Assembly (NCBI RefSeq): GCF_004962925.1
Contig: NZ_SUEO01000045.1
Location: forward strand, 389-32,796
Direction of reading: 5' to 3'
Length of the DNA stretch: 32,408 nucleotides
Origin: Mesorhizobium sp.
Lineage (GTDB): Bacteria > Pseudomonadota > Alphaproteobacteria > Rhizobiales > Rhizobiaceae
The first letter of the stretch is position 1. The number at the start of each line of letters is the position of its first letter. The notes beneath the pieces are model-generated. The model had not been told where the DNA came from, did no database searches, and saw only the letters and a list, made by a program, of their open reading frames with translations. Positions 24,288-32,063 of the stretch are shown here, piece by piece. A program made the position numbers and the translations under genes.

Positions 24288-25204
24288 TGAACCAGTTCCG
24301 CTTCTCCCGCCGCCCCGACATTGGCGACAAGATCCGGGTTTCATTCGAGTTCTTCCCACCGAAGAGCGACGAGATGGAAGCAAGGCTGTGGGACACAGTC
24401 ACCCGTCTGGAGCCGCTCAAGCCAAAATTCGTCTCCGTCACCTATGGCGCCGGCGGCTCGACGCGAGAGCGGACGGCGCGCACGGTCAAGCGCATCCTCA
24501 ACGAAACGGCGCTGACGCCGGCGGCGCACATGACCTGCGTCAACGCGGCGCGTCACGAGGTCGATGAGGTCATTCAGGAATTCGCCGAGATGGGCGTCAC
24601 CCGCTTCGTCGCCTTGCGCGGCGATCCGGCCGAGGGCGTCGGCGCCGCCTACCGTCCGCATCCGGACGGCTACGCCAACGGTGCCGAACTGGTGGGGGCG
24701 CTGAAAGGTGTCGGCGATTTCGACATCTCGGTCTCTGCCTATCCGGAAAAGCATCCGGAAAGCCCGGATTTCGCCACCGACATCGATATGCTGAAACGCA
24801 AGGTCGACAATGGCGCGACGCGGGCGATCACCCAGTTCTTCTTCGACAATGATCTCTACGAGCGCTATGTCGAGCGGGCGCGGCGGGCCGGCATCTACAT
24901 ACCGATCGTGCCGGGCATATTGCCGGTCCACAATTTCACCCAGGTTGCCAATTTCTCGTCGCGCGCCGGCGCGCTAGTGCCGGCATGGCTGGCCGAGCGC
25001 TTCGACGGGCTGCAGAAGGACCCGCAGACGCACGCGCTGGTGGCATCCGCCGTGGCGGCCGAGCAAGTGCTGGACCTTGTCGAGCGCGGCGTCGGCGATT
25101 TCCACTTCTACACTATGAACCGCGCCGATCTGGTGTTCGCCATCTGCCACATGATCGGCATCCGCTCGCATGAGGCTGAAGCTGCGGGGTCTGCCGCGGC
25201 ATAA
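24287..25204 (+). CDS. metF: 5,10-methylenetetrahydrofolate reductase
   Basis: FAD enzyme reducing methylene-THF to 5-methyl-THF, the methyl donor for methionine synthase. 305 residues, normal for the bacterial form. Seen: VSFEFFPPKS with catalytic E21, FVSVTYGAGGSTRERT, HMTCVN, FVALRGDP, SVSAYPEKHPES, AITQFFFDND and VPGILPV. Starts on the last base of the sahR stop and ends before a strong terminator, so sahR-metF is a two-gene operon repressed by SahR. Confidence 0.97.
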   Translation: MNQFRFSRRPDIGDKIRVSFEFFPPKSDEMEARLWDTVTRLEPLKPKFVSVTYGAGGSTRERTARTVKRILNETALTPAAHMTCVNAARHEVDEVIQEFAEMGVTRFVALRGDPAEGVGAAYRPHPDGYANGAELVGALKGVGDFDISVSAYPEKHPESPDFATDIDMLKRKVDNGATRAITQFFFDNDLYERYVERARRAGIYIPIVPGILPVHNFTQVANFSSRAGALVPAWLAERFDGLQKDPQTHALVASAVAAEQVLDLVERGVGDFHFYTMNRADLVFAICHMIGIRSHEAEAAGSAAA

Positions 25205-25230
25205 GTCTCGGTCAAGTCTCTGGAAATGCA

Positions 25231-25258
25231 AAAAGGCCGGGTAAAAACCCGGCCTTTT
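25231..25258. terminator. Rho-independent terminator after metF
   Basis: AAAAGGCCGGGT (25231-25242) pairs perfectly with ACCCGGCCTTTT (25247-25258) around AAAA. A-run before and T-run after make it work in both directions, so it may also stop transcription from the small gene at 25306-25392. Confidence 0.93.
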
Positions 25259-25305
25259 CAATGACTTGGACTATTCGGTGCTGGCCTTCCGTCGCTTGGC
25301 GGGTC

Positions 25306-25392
25306 TTACGGAAGAAAGCCCATAATCAGGGCTCCGATAAATGCAAATGCAGCACAAATCATCAATGCGTTGATTGGCCTCGTGAGTCCCAT
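25306..25392 (-). CDS. 28-residue hydrophobic small protein
   Basis: A short frame on the minus strand reads MGLTRPINALMICAAFAFIG followed by eight more residues ending GFLP. ATG 25392 has a near-perfect AGGAGG ribosome binding site seven bases upstream (plus-strand CCTCCT 25400-25405), which decides the start over a second ATG at 25398 in another frame (11 codons). Residues 7-26 form one membrane segment with positively charged N-terminal side, suggesting a single-pass inner-membrane peptide. It ends just before the bidirectional terminator behind metF. Function unknown. I see nothing else in the 240 bp between it and the EamA gene. Confidence 0.72.
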   Translation of the reverse strand: MGLTRPINALMICAAFAFIGALIMGFLP

Positions 25393-25649
25393 GTCATAGC
25401 CTCCTCTTAAAGAGCTATGGCCAGAGTCTAGGGTCATTTGTGCCACAGGCAAGCGGAAAATGTGCTGCAATGCGACGACATTGTGGAATTTGCGACCGGC
25501 TCTTTGCCGTTAGGCATTGAAACTCTTCGGCAAAAGCCGGCTACGGACCTGTGCATAAAATGTGACGAAGCTGGGGCAGTGATGGATATGGCAGCGCTAC
25601 CGCCGCCGAAATCGGTATCGATTTTGCGCCCAATGGGGTGCGCGCCACT

Positions 25650-26567
25650 TTACCGTCGGCCGAACAGGCGGCCGTCGATGGTGACGAGGCCGAGCGCGAT
25701 CAGCGCCATGCCGCCGAGTTCGAACAGTTCGAGCCGTTCGCCCAGGAACAGAAAGCCAAGCAGGATGGCGCTGGCCGGCACGATCAGCGTGACCAGCGAG
25801 GCGTTGGTGGCGCCGGCCGAAGCGACGAGGTTGAAATAGAGGATGTAGGCGAAGGCAGTGGACAGCAACGCCAGCGCCAACACCGCCGCCCAGACCGTCG
25901 GCGAGGCCGAAAACAGGTTGCCAGGACCATAGCCGAACAGCACGACCGGGATCATGATGATGGTCGAGGCGGTCAATTGTCCGGTAGCGATGATTGGTGA
26001 CGGCACGCCTTTGAAGCGGCGGGCCACCATCAGGGCGACCGCATAAGACAGCGACGCGCCGATCAGCGCGAATTTCGCCCAGACCGGTCCGCCCAGCCCG
26101 GCAAGCAGACCGGGACCGATCATCACCGCCGTGCCGACGATGCCGAGCGCGATGCCGGCAAGCTTGTTCCAGGAGAGTTTTTCGTCTGACGTCAGTGCGT
26201 TGGCGAGGATCAACGTCCAGAACGGCGTCGTCGAATTGAGCACCGAGGCGACACCGGCGCCAAGCTCGGTCTGCCCGGCGAAGATCAGCGAGAAGGGAAT
26301 GACGTTGTTGACGAGCGCCAGCAGGAAGAACAGCCCGGCATGCGGCAAGGCGAGGCGGAAAGACGGACCGCGCAGGCCGAGATAGAGATGAAGCGCCAGC
26401 GCCGCGATGGCGACGCGAAACAGCACCAGCACCAGCGGGGGAAGCTCGGCAACCGCAATGCGGGCAAAGAAGAACGAGCCGCCCCATATCGCACCGAGCA
26501 GCAGAAGCTGCCCCCAGTCTTTCAGCACCATTGGCCCGCGCATTGCAGTCGTGGTTGTGATCGCCAT
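25650..26567 (-). CDS. EamA-family drug/metabolite transporter
   Basis: Inner-membrane exporter with two EamA repeats and about ten membrane segments in 305 residues. Seen: LLLGAIWGGSFFFARIA (first repeat), FRVAIAALALHLYLGLRG, LNSTTPFWTLILA, then LIGASLSYAVALMVARRF (second repeat), LLSTAFAYILYFNLV and the terminal LGERLELFELGGMALIALG. ATG 26567 has GGGGAGGA six bases upstream. Substrate cannot be predicted; members export amino acids, nucleosides or cofactors. The 5' leader may be structured (26582-26649). Divergent from the decarboxylase gene. Confidence 0.92.
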   Translation of the reverse strand: MAITTTTAMRGPMVLKDWGQLLLLGAIWGGSFFFARIAVAELPPLVLVLFRVAIAALALHLYLGLRGPSFRLALPHAGLFFLLALVNNVIPFSLIFAGQTELGAGVASVLNSTTPFWTLILANALTSDEKLSWNKLAGIALGIVGTAVMIGPGLLAGLGGPVWAKFALIGASLSYAVALMVARRFKGVPSPIIATGQLTASTIIMIPVVLFGYGPGNLFSASPTVWAAVLALALLSTAFAYILYFNLVASAGATNASLVTLIVPASAILLGFLFLGERLELFELGGMALIALGLVTIDGRLFGRR

Positions 26568-26581
26568 GGATCGTCCTCCCC

Positions 26582-26649
26582 GGTGGCTCTGAATGCCAAG
26601 CCATCAGGCGTCTGTTCAGGCCATATCCTGTTCGTCGGCAAGAGCCACC
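26582..26649 (-). promoter_or_regulatory. Possible structured 5' leader of the EamA gene
   Basis: Read on the minus strand, GGTGGCTCT (from 26649-26641) pairs perfectly with AGAGCCACC (from 26590-26582), extended by TGCC/GGCA, enclosing about 40 bases with a CAGG-CCTG hairpin. The closing stem ends one to two bases before the ribosome binding site. This layout suits a riboswitch or attenuator, but it matches no class I can name. Confidence 0.4.
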
Positions 26650-26797
26650 CGAAACCAGATCGGTGGGCTAGCTTTGCCTGTCGTCTGGGCTGTCATCTGG
26701 CGTAGCGCCGCAGCGTCAGGGCCGCGAGACATAGAATTGTTTTCATTCCCGCATAGGTTGGATTAATTGTGCGCAGTTCAGGTCAAGGGATTCGTCC

Positions 26798-28018
26798 ATG
26801 CAGCGATTCGAAAATGCCCGCGAGGCGGCGCTGGCGCTTCGCCCGGACGATCCGATCTATTGCTTCCGCCCGCAGGTGCTGAAGGCTGACGCCAGACAGT
26901 TCATGGGGATGTTTCCCGGCAAGACCGCCTATGCGGTCAAGACCAACGGCGAGCCGATCGTGCTGAAGGCGCTGGTCGAGGCCGGCGTCAATGCTTTCGA
27001 CGTGGCCTCGCCCGGCGAATTCGCCGCCGTGCGCGCGGTCTCGCCCGACGCCGAGATGCTCTACATGCATCCGGTCAAGGCACAGTCGGACATCAAGCTG
27101 GCGCTGGAGAAATATGGCATCCGCGTCATCTCGCTCGACCATGAGGACGAGATCACCAAGCTGACCCGCGTGGTTCGGGCGCTCGATATCGATCCGGGTG
27201 CGATCACGGTGTTCGTGCGCATCCAGACGAAAGGTTCGGCCGCTTACGAGTTGTCGAAGAAATTCGGCGCCGGGCCGGCCAATGCGGTCGACTTGGCCGA
27301 AAGGCTGAACCGGACGGGCTACAAGGTCGGGCTGTGCTTCCATGTCGGCAGCCAGATCGAGGATCCCGACACTTATGAGCGGGCGCTGGCCTCGGCCGAC
27401 TGGGTGCGCAACCGCGTCAGCTTCGACATTGCCGGGCTCGACGTCGGCGGCGGTTTTCCCGCCGAATACGGCCATGATCCCAATCGCAAGCAGATCGAGA
27501 TGCCGTCGCTCGGCCAGATCATGTCGCGGCTGTCGGGCGATCTGAAGGAATACCAGTTCGACCAGATGCCGCTGGTGGCGGAGCCGGGCAGGGTGATCGT
27601 GGCGCGGTGCCTGTCGCTGATCGTGCGCGTGCTGCTGCGCAAGGGCAAGCGGCTCTACATCAATGACGGCATCTGGGCGTCGCTGTCGGATTCATGGACC
27701 GGCAAGATCACGCTGCCGGCGCGCTTCATTCCAGACCCGGCGATCCGCTCGCGCAATGGCGAGGAGAAGACCATCGTGCCGTTCAAGGTCTGCGGCGCGA
27801 CCTGCGATTCCGTCGATATCCTGTCGCGGCCATTCTGGCTGCCGGAAACGGTCGATACCGGCGACTGGATCGAGATCGGCCATATCGGCGCCTATTCGCT
27901 GTCGCTCAGGACACGATTCAATGGCTTCTATCCCGACACGTTCGTCGAGGTGACGACGCCGTTCGACGAAGGCGACGCGCCGCAGGGGTTTGCCAGCCTG
28001 GAGACAATGGCTGATTAG
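26798..28018 (+). CDS. Type III PLP-dependent decarboxylase (ornithine/diaminopimelate decarboxylase fold)
   Basis: 406-residue alanine-racemase-fold decarboxylase. Seen: PLP lysine K48 in AYAVKTN, FDVASPGEF, the histidine in CFHVGSQIED that stacks on PLP, GLDVGGGFP, VAEPGR, and the second-subunit active-site CGATCDSVD with IGAYS near the C-terminus. Residues match eukaryotic-type ornithine decarboxylases and bacterial ornithine/lysine or carboxynorspermidine enzymes. ATG 26798 has AAGGGA eight bases upstream. No polyamine transporter or synthase is adjacent, although the EamA exporter is divergent and shares the intergenic region. Exact substrate not known. Confidence 0.9.
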   Translation: MQRFENAREAALALRPDDPIYCFRPQVLKADARQFMGMFPGKTAYAVKTNGEPIVLKALVEAGVNAFDVASPGEFAAVRAVSPDAEMLYMHPVKAQSDIKLALEKYGIRVISLDHEDEITKLTRVVRALDIDPGAITVFVRIQTKGSAAYELSKKFGAGPANAVDLAERLNRTGYKVGLCFHVGSQIEDPDTYERALASADWVRNRVSFDIAGLDVGGGFPAEYGHDPNRKQIEMPSLGQIMSRLSGDLKEYQFDQMPLVAEPGRVIVARCLSLIVRVLLRKGKRLYINDGIWASLSDSWTGKITLPARFIPDPAIRSRNGEEKTIVPFKVCGATCDSVDILSRPFWLPETVDTGDWIEIGHIGAYSLSLRTRFNGFYPDTFVEVTTPFDEGDAPQGFASLETMAD

Positions 28019-28030
28019 GCCATACGCAGG

Positions 28031-28762
28031 TCAGGCCACGCCGCCGCCGGCCTGGATGTTCTCGCCAGTCAGCCAGCGCGCCTCGTCGGAGGCGAGGAAG
28101 ACCGCGACATCGGCAACATCCCGGGGAGCTCCGATCCTGCCGAAGGGTGACATGCCGGCGGCGATCGCGCGATCCCTCTCTGGGAGCAGATCGGTGTCGG
28201 TAAAGCCTGGCGAAAGCGCATTCACCGTGACGCCGCGCGATCCGAGCTCGCGCGAGAGGACGCGGACGAACTGTTCGACGGCCCCTTTGCTGCCGAGATA
28301 AAGGGCTGTCTGCGTGAAGAACATCTTGGTTCCACCGGTGGAGACGGCGATGATGCGGCCACCGTCGCGCACGCGGCGCGCCGCCTGCTGAAGCGTGAAG
28401 AAGGTGCCTTTGGCATTGGCGCCGAAGACGTGGTCGAAGTCGGTTTCGGTGGCCTCGACGAATGGCTTTATGACGGCGACGCCGACATTGGCGACAACGA
28501 TGTCGATCGGTCCCATCTGCTTTTCGGTCTCATCGAAAAGTCGGCTTATGTCGGAAACGCTGGAGATATCGGCCCGAATGGCGACGGCCTTTCCGCCATT
28601 CTCGTGAACGGCGGCAACAGCTTCCTGGGCGGCCTTCTCGTTACCGACATAATTGATGACCACGGCCGCACCGTTTGCCGCGAGCCCCTCGGCGATGGCG
28701 CGTCCAATGCCGCGTGAACTGCCCGTCACGAGCGCGGTTTTGCCTTCAAGCGAATGATACAT
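28031..28762 (-). CDS. Short-chain dehydrogenase/reductase (SDR), with variant NNAG motif
   Basis: 243-residue SDR. Seen: LVTGSSRGIGRAIAEGLA, ADISSVSDIS, catalytic serine in AVSTGG and YLGSK with tyrosine and lysine, VNALSPGFTDTDLL, and the terminal LTGENIQAGGG. The usual NNAG reads ANVG, a change seen in some active SDRs. Start ATG 28762. Divergent from a LysR regulator across 130 bp with a 17-bp dyad, the classic arrangement for a regulator and its target. Converges with the decarboxylase gene, 12 bp apart. Substrate unknown. Confidence 0.92.
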   Translation of the reverse strand: MYHSLEGKTALVTGSSRGIGRAIAEGLAANGAAVVINYVGNEKAAQEAVAAVHENGGKAVAIRADISSVSDISRLFDETEKQMGPIDIVVANVGVAVIKPFVEATETDFDHVFGANAKGTFFTLQQAARRVRDGGRIIAVSTGGTKMFFTQTALYLGSKGAVEQFVRVLSRELGSRGVTVNALSPGFTDTDLLPERDRAIAAGMSPFGRIGAPRDVADVAVFLASDEARWLTGENIQAGGGVA

Positions 28763-28846
28763 AGCTGCTGTCCTTTCTCGTCTGGCTGCGGCCGCTCCAA
28801 GTCGAGCAGCGGTTCCGTGTCGAAGTTAGGGGCATGCCATTACTCA

Positions 28847-28863
28847 GATAATAGCCTATTATC
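28847..28863. promoter_or_regulatory. Dyad symmetric site, probable LysR operator
   Basis: GATAATA-GCC-TATTATC: perfect 7-bp arms separated by three bases, in the 130-bp gap between the divergent SDR and LysR genes. It contains the T-N11-A pattern that LysR regulators bind and lies 30 bp before the LysR start, which suits autorepression. Confidence 0.65.
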
Positions 28864-28892
28864 GAACAGGCTTGTTAAGTCTGGAGTACATA

Positions 28893-29786
28893 ATGCGCGG
28901 GAGCGAGTTTTCCGAGCTGAAGGCGTTTGCAGCGATCGTCGAGGAAGGCAGCTTCGTCCGCGCCGCGGCCAGGCTCAGGATGTCGCCGCCGGCGCTCAGC
29001 CAGACGATACGCGGGCTGGAAGAGCGTGTCGGTGTCCGGCTGCTCAACCGCACGACCCGCAGCGTGTCGCCGACGGCTGCAGGCGAAACGCTGTTTGCCC
29101 GCCTCGCTCCGGCATTCAGCGAACTCGAAGGGGCTGTCGCCGACGCGCGTGCATCACGCGATCGACCGGCAGGCTCGCTGCGCATCAATGTTCCACGCAT
29201 CGCCGCCACGCGTTTCATCGCTCCCATGCTCGGTGATTTTCGCCGCGCCTATCCGGATATCGCACTGACGATCATCGTCGACGACATGTTGGCCGATATT
29301 GTCGAGGGACGCTTCGATGCCGGTATCAGGCTTGGCGAGCGGCTGCATAAGGACATGGTGGCGGTGAAACTCAGCGAGGAGCTGGAGATGGCCGCGGTGG
29401 CCGCGCCCGGTTATCTCGAGGATCATCCTGCACCCCGCCATCCTGCCGACCTGCATCATCACCAGTGCATCAATTTCCAGTGGCCCAGCGGCGGCAACAT
29501 CTATCGGTGGGAGTTCGCGCGAGGCCAACGCGCTTTGGAGACAACCGTGAATGTCATGCTGACGGTCAATGATACGGAACTGATGATCAAGGCGGCCCTG
29601 GACGGGGTCGGCGTGGCTTACATGCTGGAATACCAGGTTCGGCCGTGGATCGAAGCCGGCAAGCTCATCCGTTTTCTCGAAGCCTGGTCGCCCAGATTTC
29701 CGGGCTTTTACCTATATCATACGAGCTCGCGACAGGTTCCACCGGCGTTGCGTGTCTTCATCGATTTCCTGCTTGCCAGGCGATGA
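28893..29786 (+). CDS. LysR-family transcriptional regulator
   Basis: 297 residues. N-terminal winged helix: ELKAFAAIVEEGSFVRAAAR, MSPPALSQTIRGLEERVG and LLNRTTRSVSPTAAGE; C-terminal effector domain begins near residue 90 (GSLRINVPRIAATRFIAPML). The IRLGERLHKDMVAV and APGYLEDHPAPRHPADL patterns are those of the CrgA/YafC-like LysR group. ATG 28893 has GGAG seven bases upstream; an in-frame TTG at 28872 was not chosen. It probably controls the divergent SDR gene; inducer unknown. Ends five bases from the next gene, tail to tail. Confidence 0.95.
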   Translation: MRGSEFSELKAFAAIVEEGSFVRAAARLRMSPPALSQTIRGLEERVGVRLLNRTTRSVSPTAAGETLFARLAPAFSELEGAVADARASRDRPAGSLRINVPRIAATRFIAPMLGDFRRAYPDIALTIIVDDMLADIVEGRFDAGIRLGERLHKDMVAVKLSEELEMAAVAAPGYLEDHPAPRHPADLHHHQCINFQWPSGGNIYRWEFARGQRALETTVNVMLTVNDTELMIKAALDGVGVAYMLEYQVRPWIEAGKLIRFLEAWSPRFPGFYLYHTSSRQVPPALRVFIDFLLARR

Positions 29787-29791
29787 CCCGC

Positions 29792-30967
29792 TTAAAGTTT
29801 CGCCAGCAGCTCCGGTGTCGGCCAGCCGTCGACCGGTAAGCCTAGCCGCTTCTGCTCCTTGCGGATCGCCTCGCGGGTGTTGGTGCCCAGGATGCCGTCG
29901 ACCGTGCCCACGTCATAGCCTTTGGCCTCGAGCTTCGTCTGCAAGGCCCTCATCTGGTCGCCGTTGAGGCCGGGTTCGGGATTGCGCGGATCGAATTGCG
30001 GCGCACCCGCCAGCCGTGCAGCGAGATTTGCCGCGGTCAGCGCATAGGTGAAGGACTGGTTCCACTCGAGATAGACATCGAAATTGTCGTAGACGAGGAA
30101 GGCCGGCCCCTTGCGGCCCATGGGCAGTGCGAGACCTGCCTTCAGGCCGTTGTCGACAAGCGGCGTGCCGTTCGGGTTGGTGACACCCCACTGAGCCCAC
30201 TGCGTCAGCGGCAGCTTGTTGGTGCGGCCGGTCTGGTCCCATGGCATGTCGTCGGGCACGCGGACTTCCTCGATCCAGGGCTGGTCGCGTTTCCAACCGC
30301 GCGACATGATCTTGTTGGCGGTGGTCATGATCACATCAGGCGCGCTGCTGCGCAGGTCGACCAGACCGTCTCCGTCGCCGTCGACGCCGCGGCCGAGATA
30401 GTCGGACGGCAGCATCTGCGTCTGGCCGATTTCCCCCGCCCAGGCGCCGGTGACATCGGCCGGCACGACGCCGCGATCGATGAGGGTCAACAGCGGTGTG
30501 ATCTGCGGCCGGAAGAGTTGTGGGCGGCGGCAGTCATGCGAGAGCGTGACCAGTGCGTTCAACGTGTGGAAATCGCCTTGCACGGCGCCGAAATCGGTTT
30601 CCAGCGCCCAGAAGGCGGCGATGATCGGCGGCTGGACGCCAAATTCCCGGTCGGCGCGGGCAAAAACATCCGCGTATTTCTTCAGATTGGCCGCGCCCTG
30701 CTTCAGCCTATGGGACGAGATCATACGGTTCGAGAACTCGACGAAGGTCTGGGTAAAGACGCCTTGGGAGCGGTCGCGCGCCAGCACCTTTTCATCGGCG
30801 GTGGCGTTTTCCAGCGCCTCAAGGCCGGCAGTGCCGACGCCGGCGTTCCTGGCTTCCGCCGCCACGCCCTGCTTCCATGCCTCGAAATCGCCGCCGCATT
30901 GTTGTGCCACCGCTTGCGCCGTGGCGGCCAGAAGCAGCGCCGCGAGAATTTCCAAGCGCAATCGCAT
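29792..30967 (-). CDS. Secreted lytic murein transglycosylase (MltB-like) with peptidoglycan-binding domain
   Basis: Cleaves the glycan strand of peptidoglycan, forming anhydromuramyl ends. 391 residues: signal peptide (about 1-22, cleavage after AVA), SLT_2 catalytic domain at about 25-320 with catalytic E123 in FWALETDFGA, GEIGQTQMLPSDYL and DGDGDGLVDL; C-terminal PG_binding_1 repeat at about 328-391 (MRALQTKLEAKGYDVGTVDG). ATG 30967 is preferred over 30973 because GGAAGG lies six bases before it. The C24 near the cleavage site is not in a lipobox. Monocistronic or co-transcribed with the GH25 gene 81 bp upstream on the same strand. Confidence 0.93.
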   Translation of the reverse strand: MRLRLEILAALLLAATAQAVAQQCGGDFEAWKQGVAAEARNAGVGTAGLEALENATADEKVLARDRSQGVFTQTFVEFSNRMISSHRLKQGAANLKKYADVFARADREFGVQPPIIAAFWALETDFGAVQGDFHTLNALVTLSHDCRRPQLFRPQITPLLTLIDRGVVPADVTGAWAGEIGQTQMLPSDYLGRGVDGDGDGLVDLRSSAPDVIMTTANKIMSRGWKRDQPWIEEVRVPDDMPWDQTGRTNKLPLTQWAQWGVTNPNGTPLVDNGLKAGLALPMGRKGPAFLVYDNFDVYLEWNQSFTYALTAANLAARLAGAPQFDPRNPEPGLNGDQMRALQTKLEAKGYDVGTVDGILGTNTREAIRKEQKRLGLPVDGWPTPELLAKL

Positions 30968-31048
30968 CGCCATCCTTCCAAAAAGATTACCGGCGGTTGC
31001 AGGCGTCCTTCACTGGCCGTGTCCGAAAAGCAGGCGGCAGGCCCGGTG

Positions 31049-31840
31049 TCAACGGGTGTTCTGCCGCAGCCACTTGTTCCAGGCTGCTTCCGAGCCGTTG
31101 AAGACATTGATGTCGGCATTGCCCCTCATGCCCGGCACAACGCCGGTTCCGGTGTACTGCCAGAAAGTGAAGGGGTGGCTACCGTATTTCTCGCGCGGGT
31201 GCCCGGCCACCGAACGCAGCCAATAGGGGTAGTCGCGGAAAGCCGATAGGCCGTTGTCGTCGAAGAAATCGATCGAGGTGTAGATGATCGGCTTCTTGCC
31301 ATAGTGTCTTTCGACGATTTCAAGGAATATGCTCATCTCGCTGCGCACCGTGGCCGCATCGGGGCGCAGCTTGCAGGTCGGCGACTTGGCGTTCCATTCC
31401 ATGTCGAGAACCGGCGGCATCGCCGAGCGGTCTTTGGGCACGTTCTTGATGAACCAGCGCGCCTGCGTGGCGGCCGGCGTGCAAAAATAGTAGAAATGAT
31501 AGGCTGCGCGCGGAATTCTCGAAGCTTTCGTGCGGCTCCAATGCTCGTCGAAATATTCGTCGAAGCGATCGCCGCCTTCGGTCGCCTTGATGAAAACGAA
31601 GGAAATGCCGCTGGCCCTGGCCGCCGGCCAATCGACCGAGGTCTGGTATTTGGAGACGTCGGTGCCGTGAACGGCATAGCTCCACGGCGCGCCGCTTTCC
31701 CACTCATGCGGGTCGGAGTCGTCAAAACGGGGTGCACGCACCGCAACGGTCGGGGCGCTCGGCAGTGACGGCGCAAGATCGTCGACCGTCGAGCAGGCGC
31801 CCAGCAACGTCAGCATGATGAAAGCCGCGAAACGGCGCAT
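31049..31840 (-). CDS. GH25 family lysozyme, lipoprotein
   Basis: Muramidase of glycoside hydrolase family 25. 263 residues: lipoprotein signal with lipobox L13-G14-A15-C16, a short proline-rich linker, then the TIM-barrel domain with HGTDVSKYQ (D61), FIKATEGGD, the catalytic pair D146 and E148 in PVLDMEWN, IIYTSIDFF and FWQYTG. All catalytic residues are present. ATG 31840 has AGGAG five bases upstream; the frame is open further 5' without signal character. The +2 residue after Cys is Thr, so it is probably sorted to the outer membrane. Acts on the cell wall together with the MltB-like enzyme; role in remodelling or predation not known. Confidence 0.92.
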   Translation of the reverse strand: MRRFAAFIMLTLLGACSTVDDLAPSLPSAPTVAVRAPRFDDSDPHEWESGAPWSYAVHGTDVSKYQTSVDWPAARASGISFVFIKATEGGDRFDEYFDEHWSRTKASRIPRAAYHFYYFCTPAATQARWFIKNVPKDRSAMPPVLDMEWNAKSPTCKLRPDAATVRSEMSIFLEIVERHYGKKPIIYTSIDFFDDNGLSAFRDYPYWLRSVAGHPREKYGSHPFTFWQYTGTGVVPGMRGNADINVFNGSEAAWNKWLRQNTR

Positions 31841-32063
31841 CGCTACTCCTGAACCGGTTTCAGCCGGCCGCTGATGGGTTGTTGCTGCAGGTGGCCCCCT
31901 CGACCGTACCCCCAAAGCGATCACCCCACAGGACCGCTCCTATCCCTGTTCATCGCCGATCATGGTTGATATTCCGTTCACGGCGCTCGACAGAAGCCGC
32001 GATTTTGCCGAAGCAATGGCGGCAAATCAATGACATAGATGAGCTTCCGGGGGAGTCGGAAAA

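Noticed and set aside
26568..26797. speF-type leader of alphaproteobacterial ornithine decarboxylase genes
   Set aside because: The main stem in this gap ends at the ribosome binding site of the opposite-strand EamA gene, and I could not match the speF motif on the plus strand by reading.
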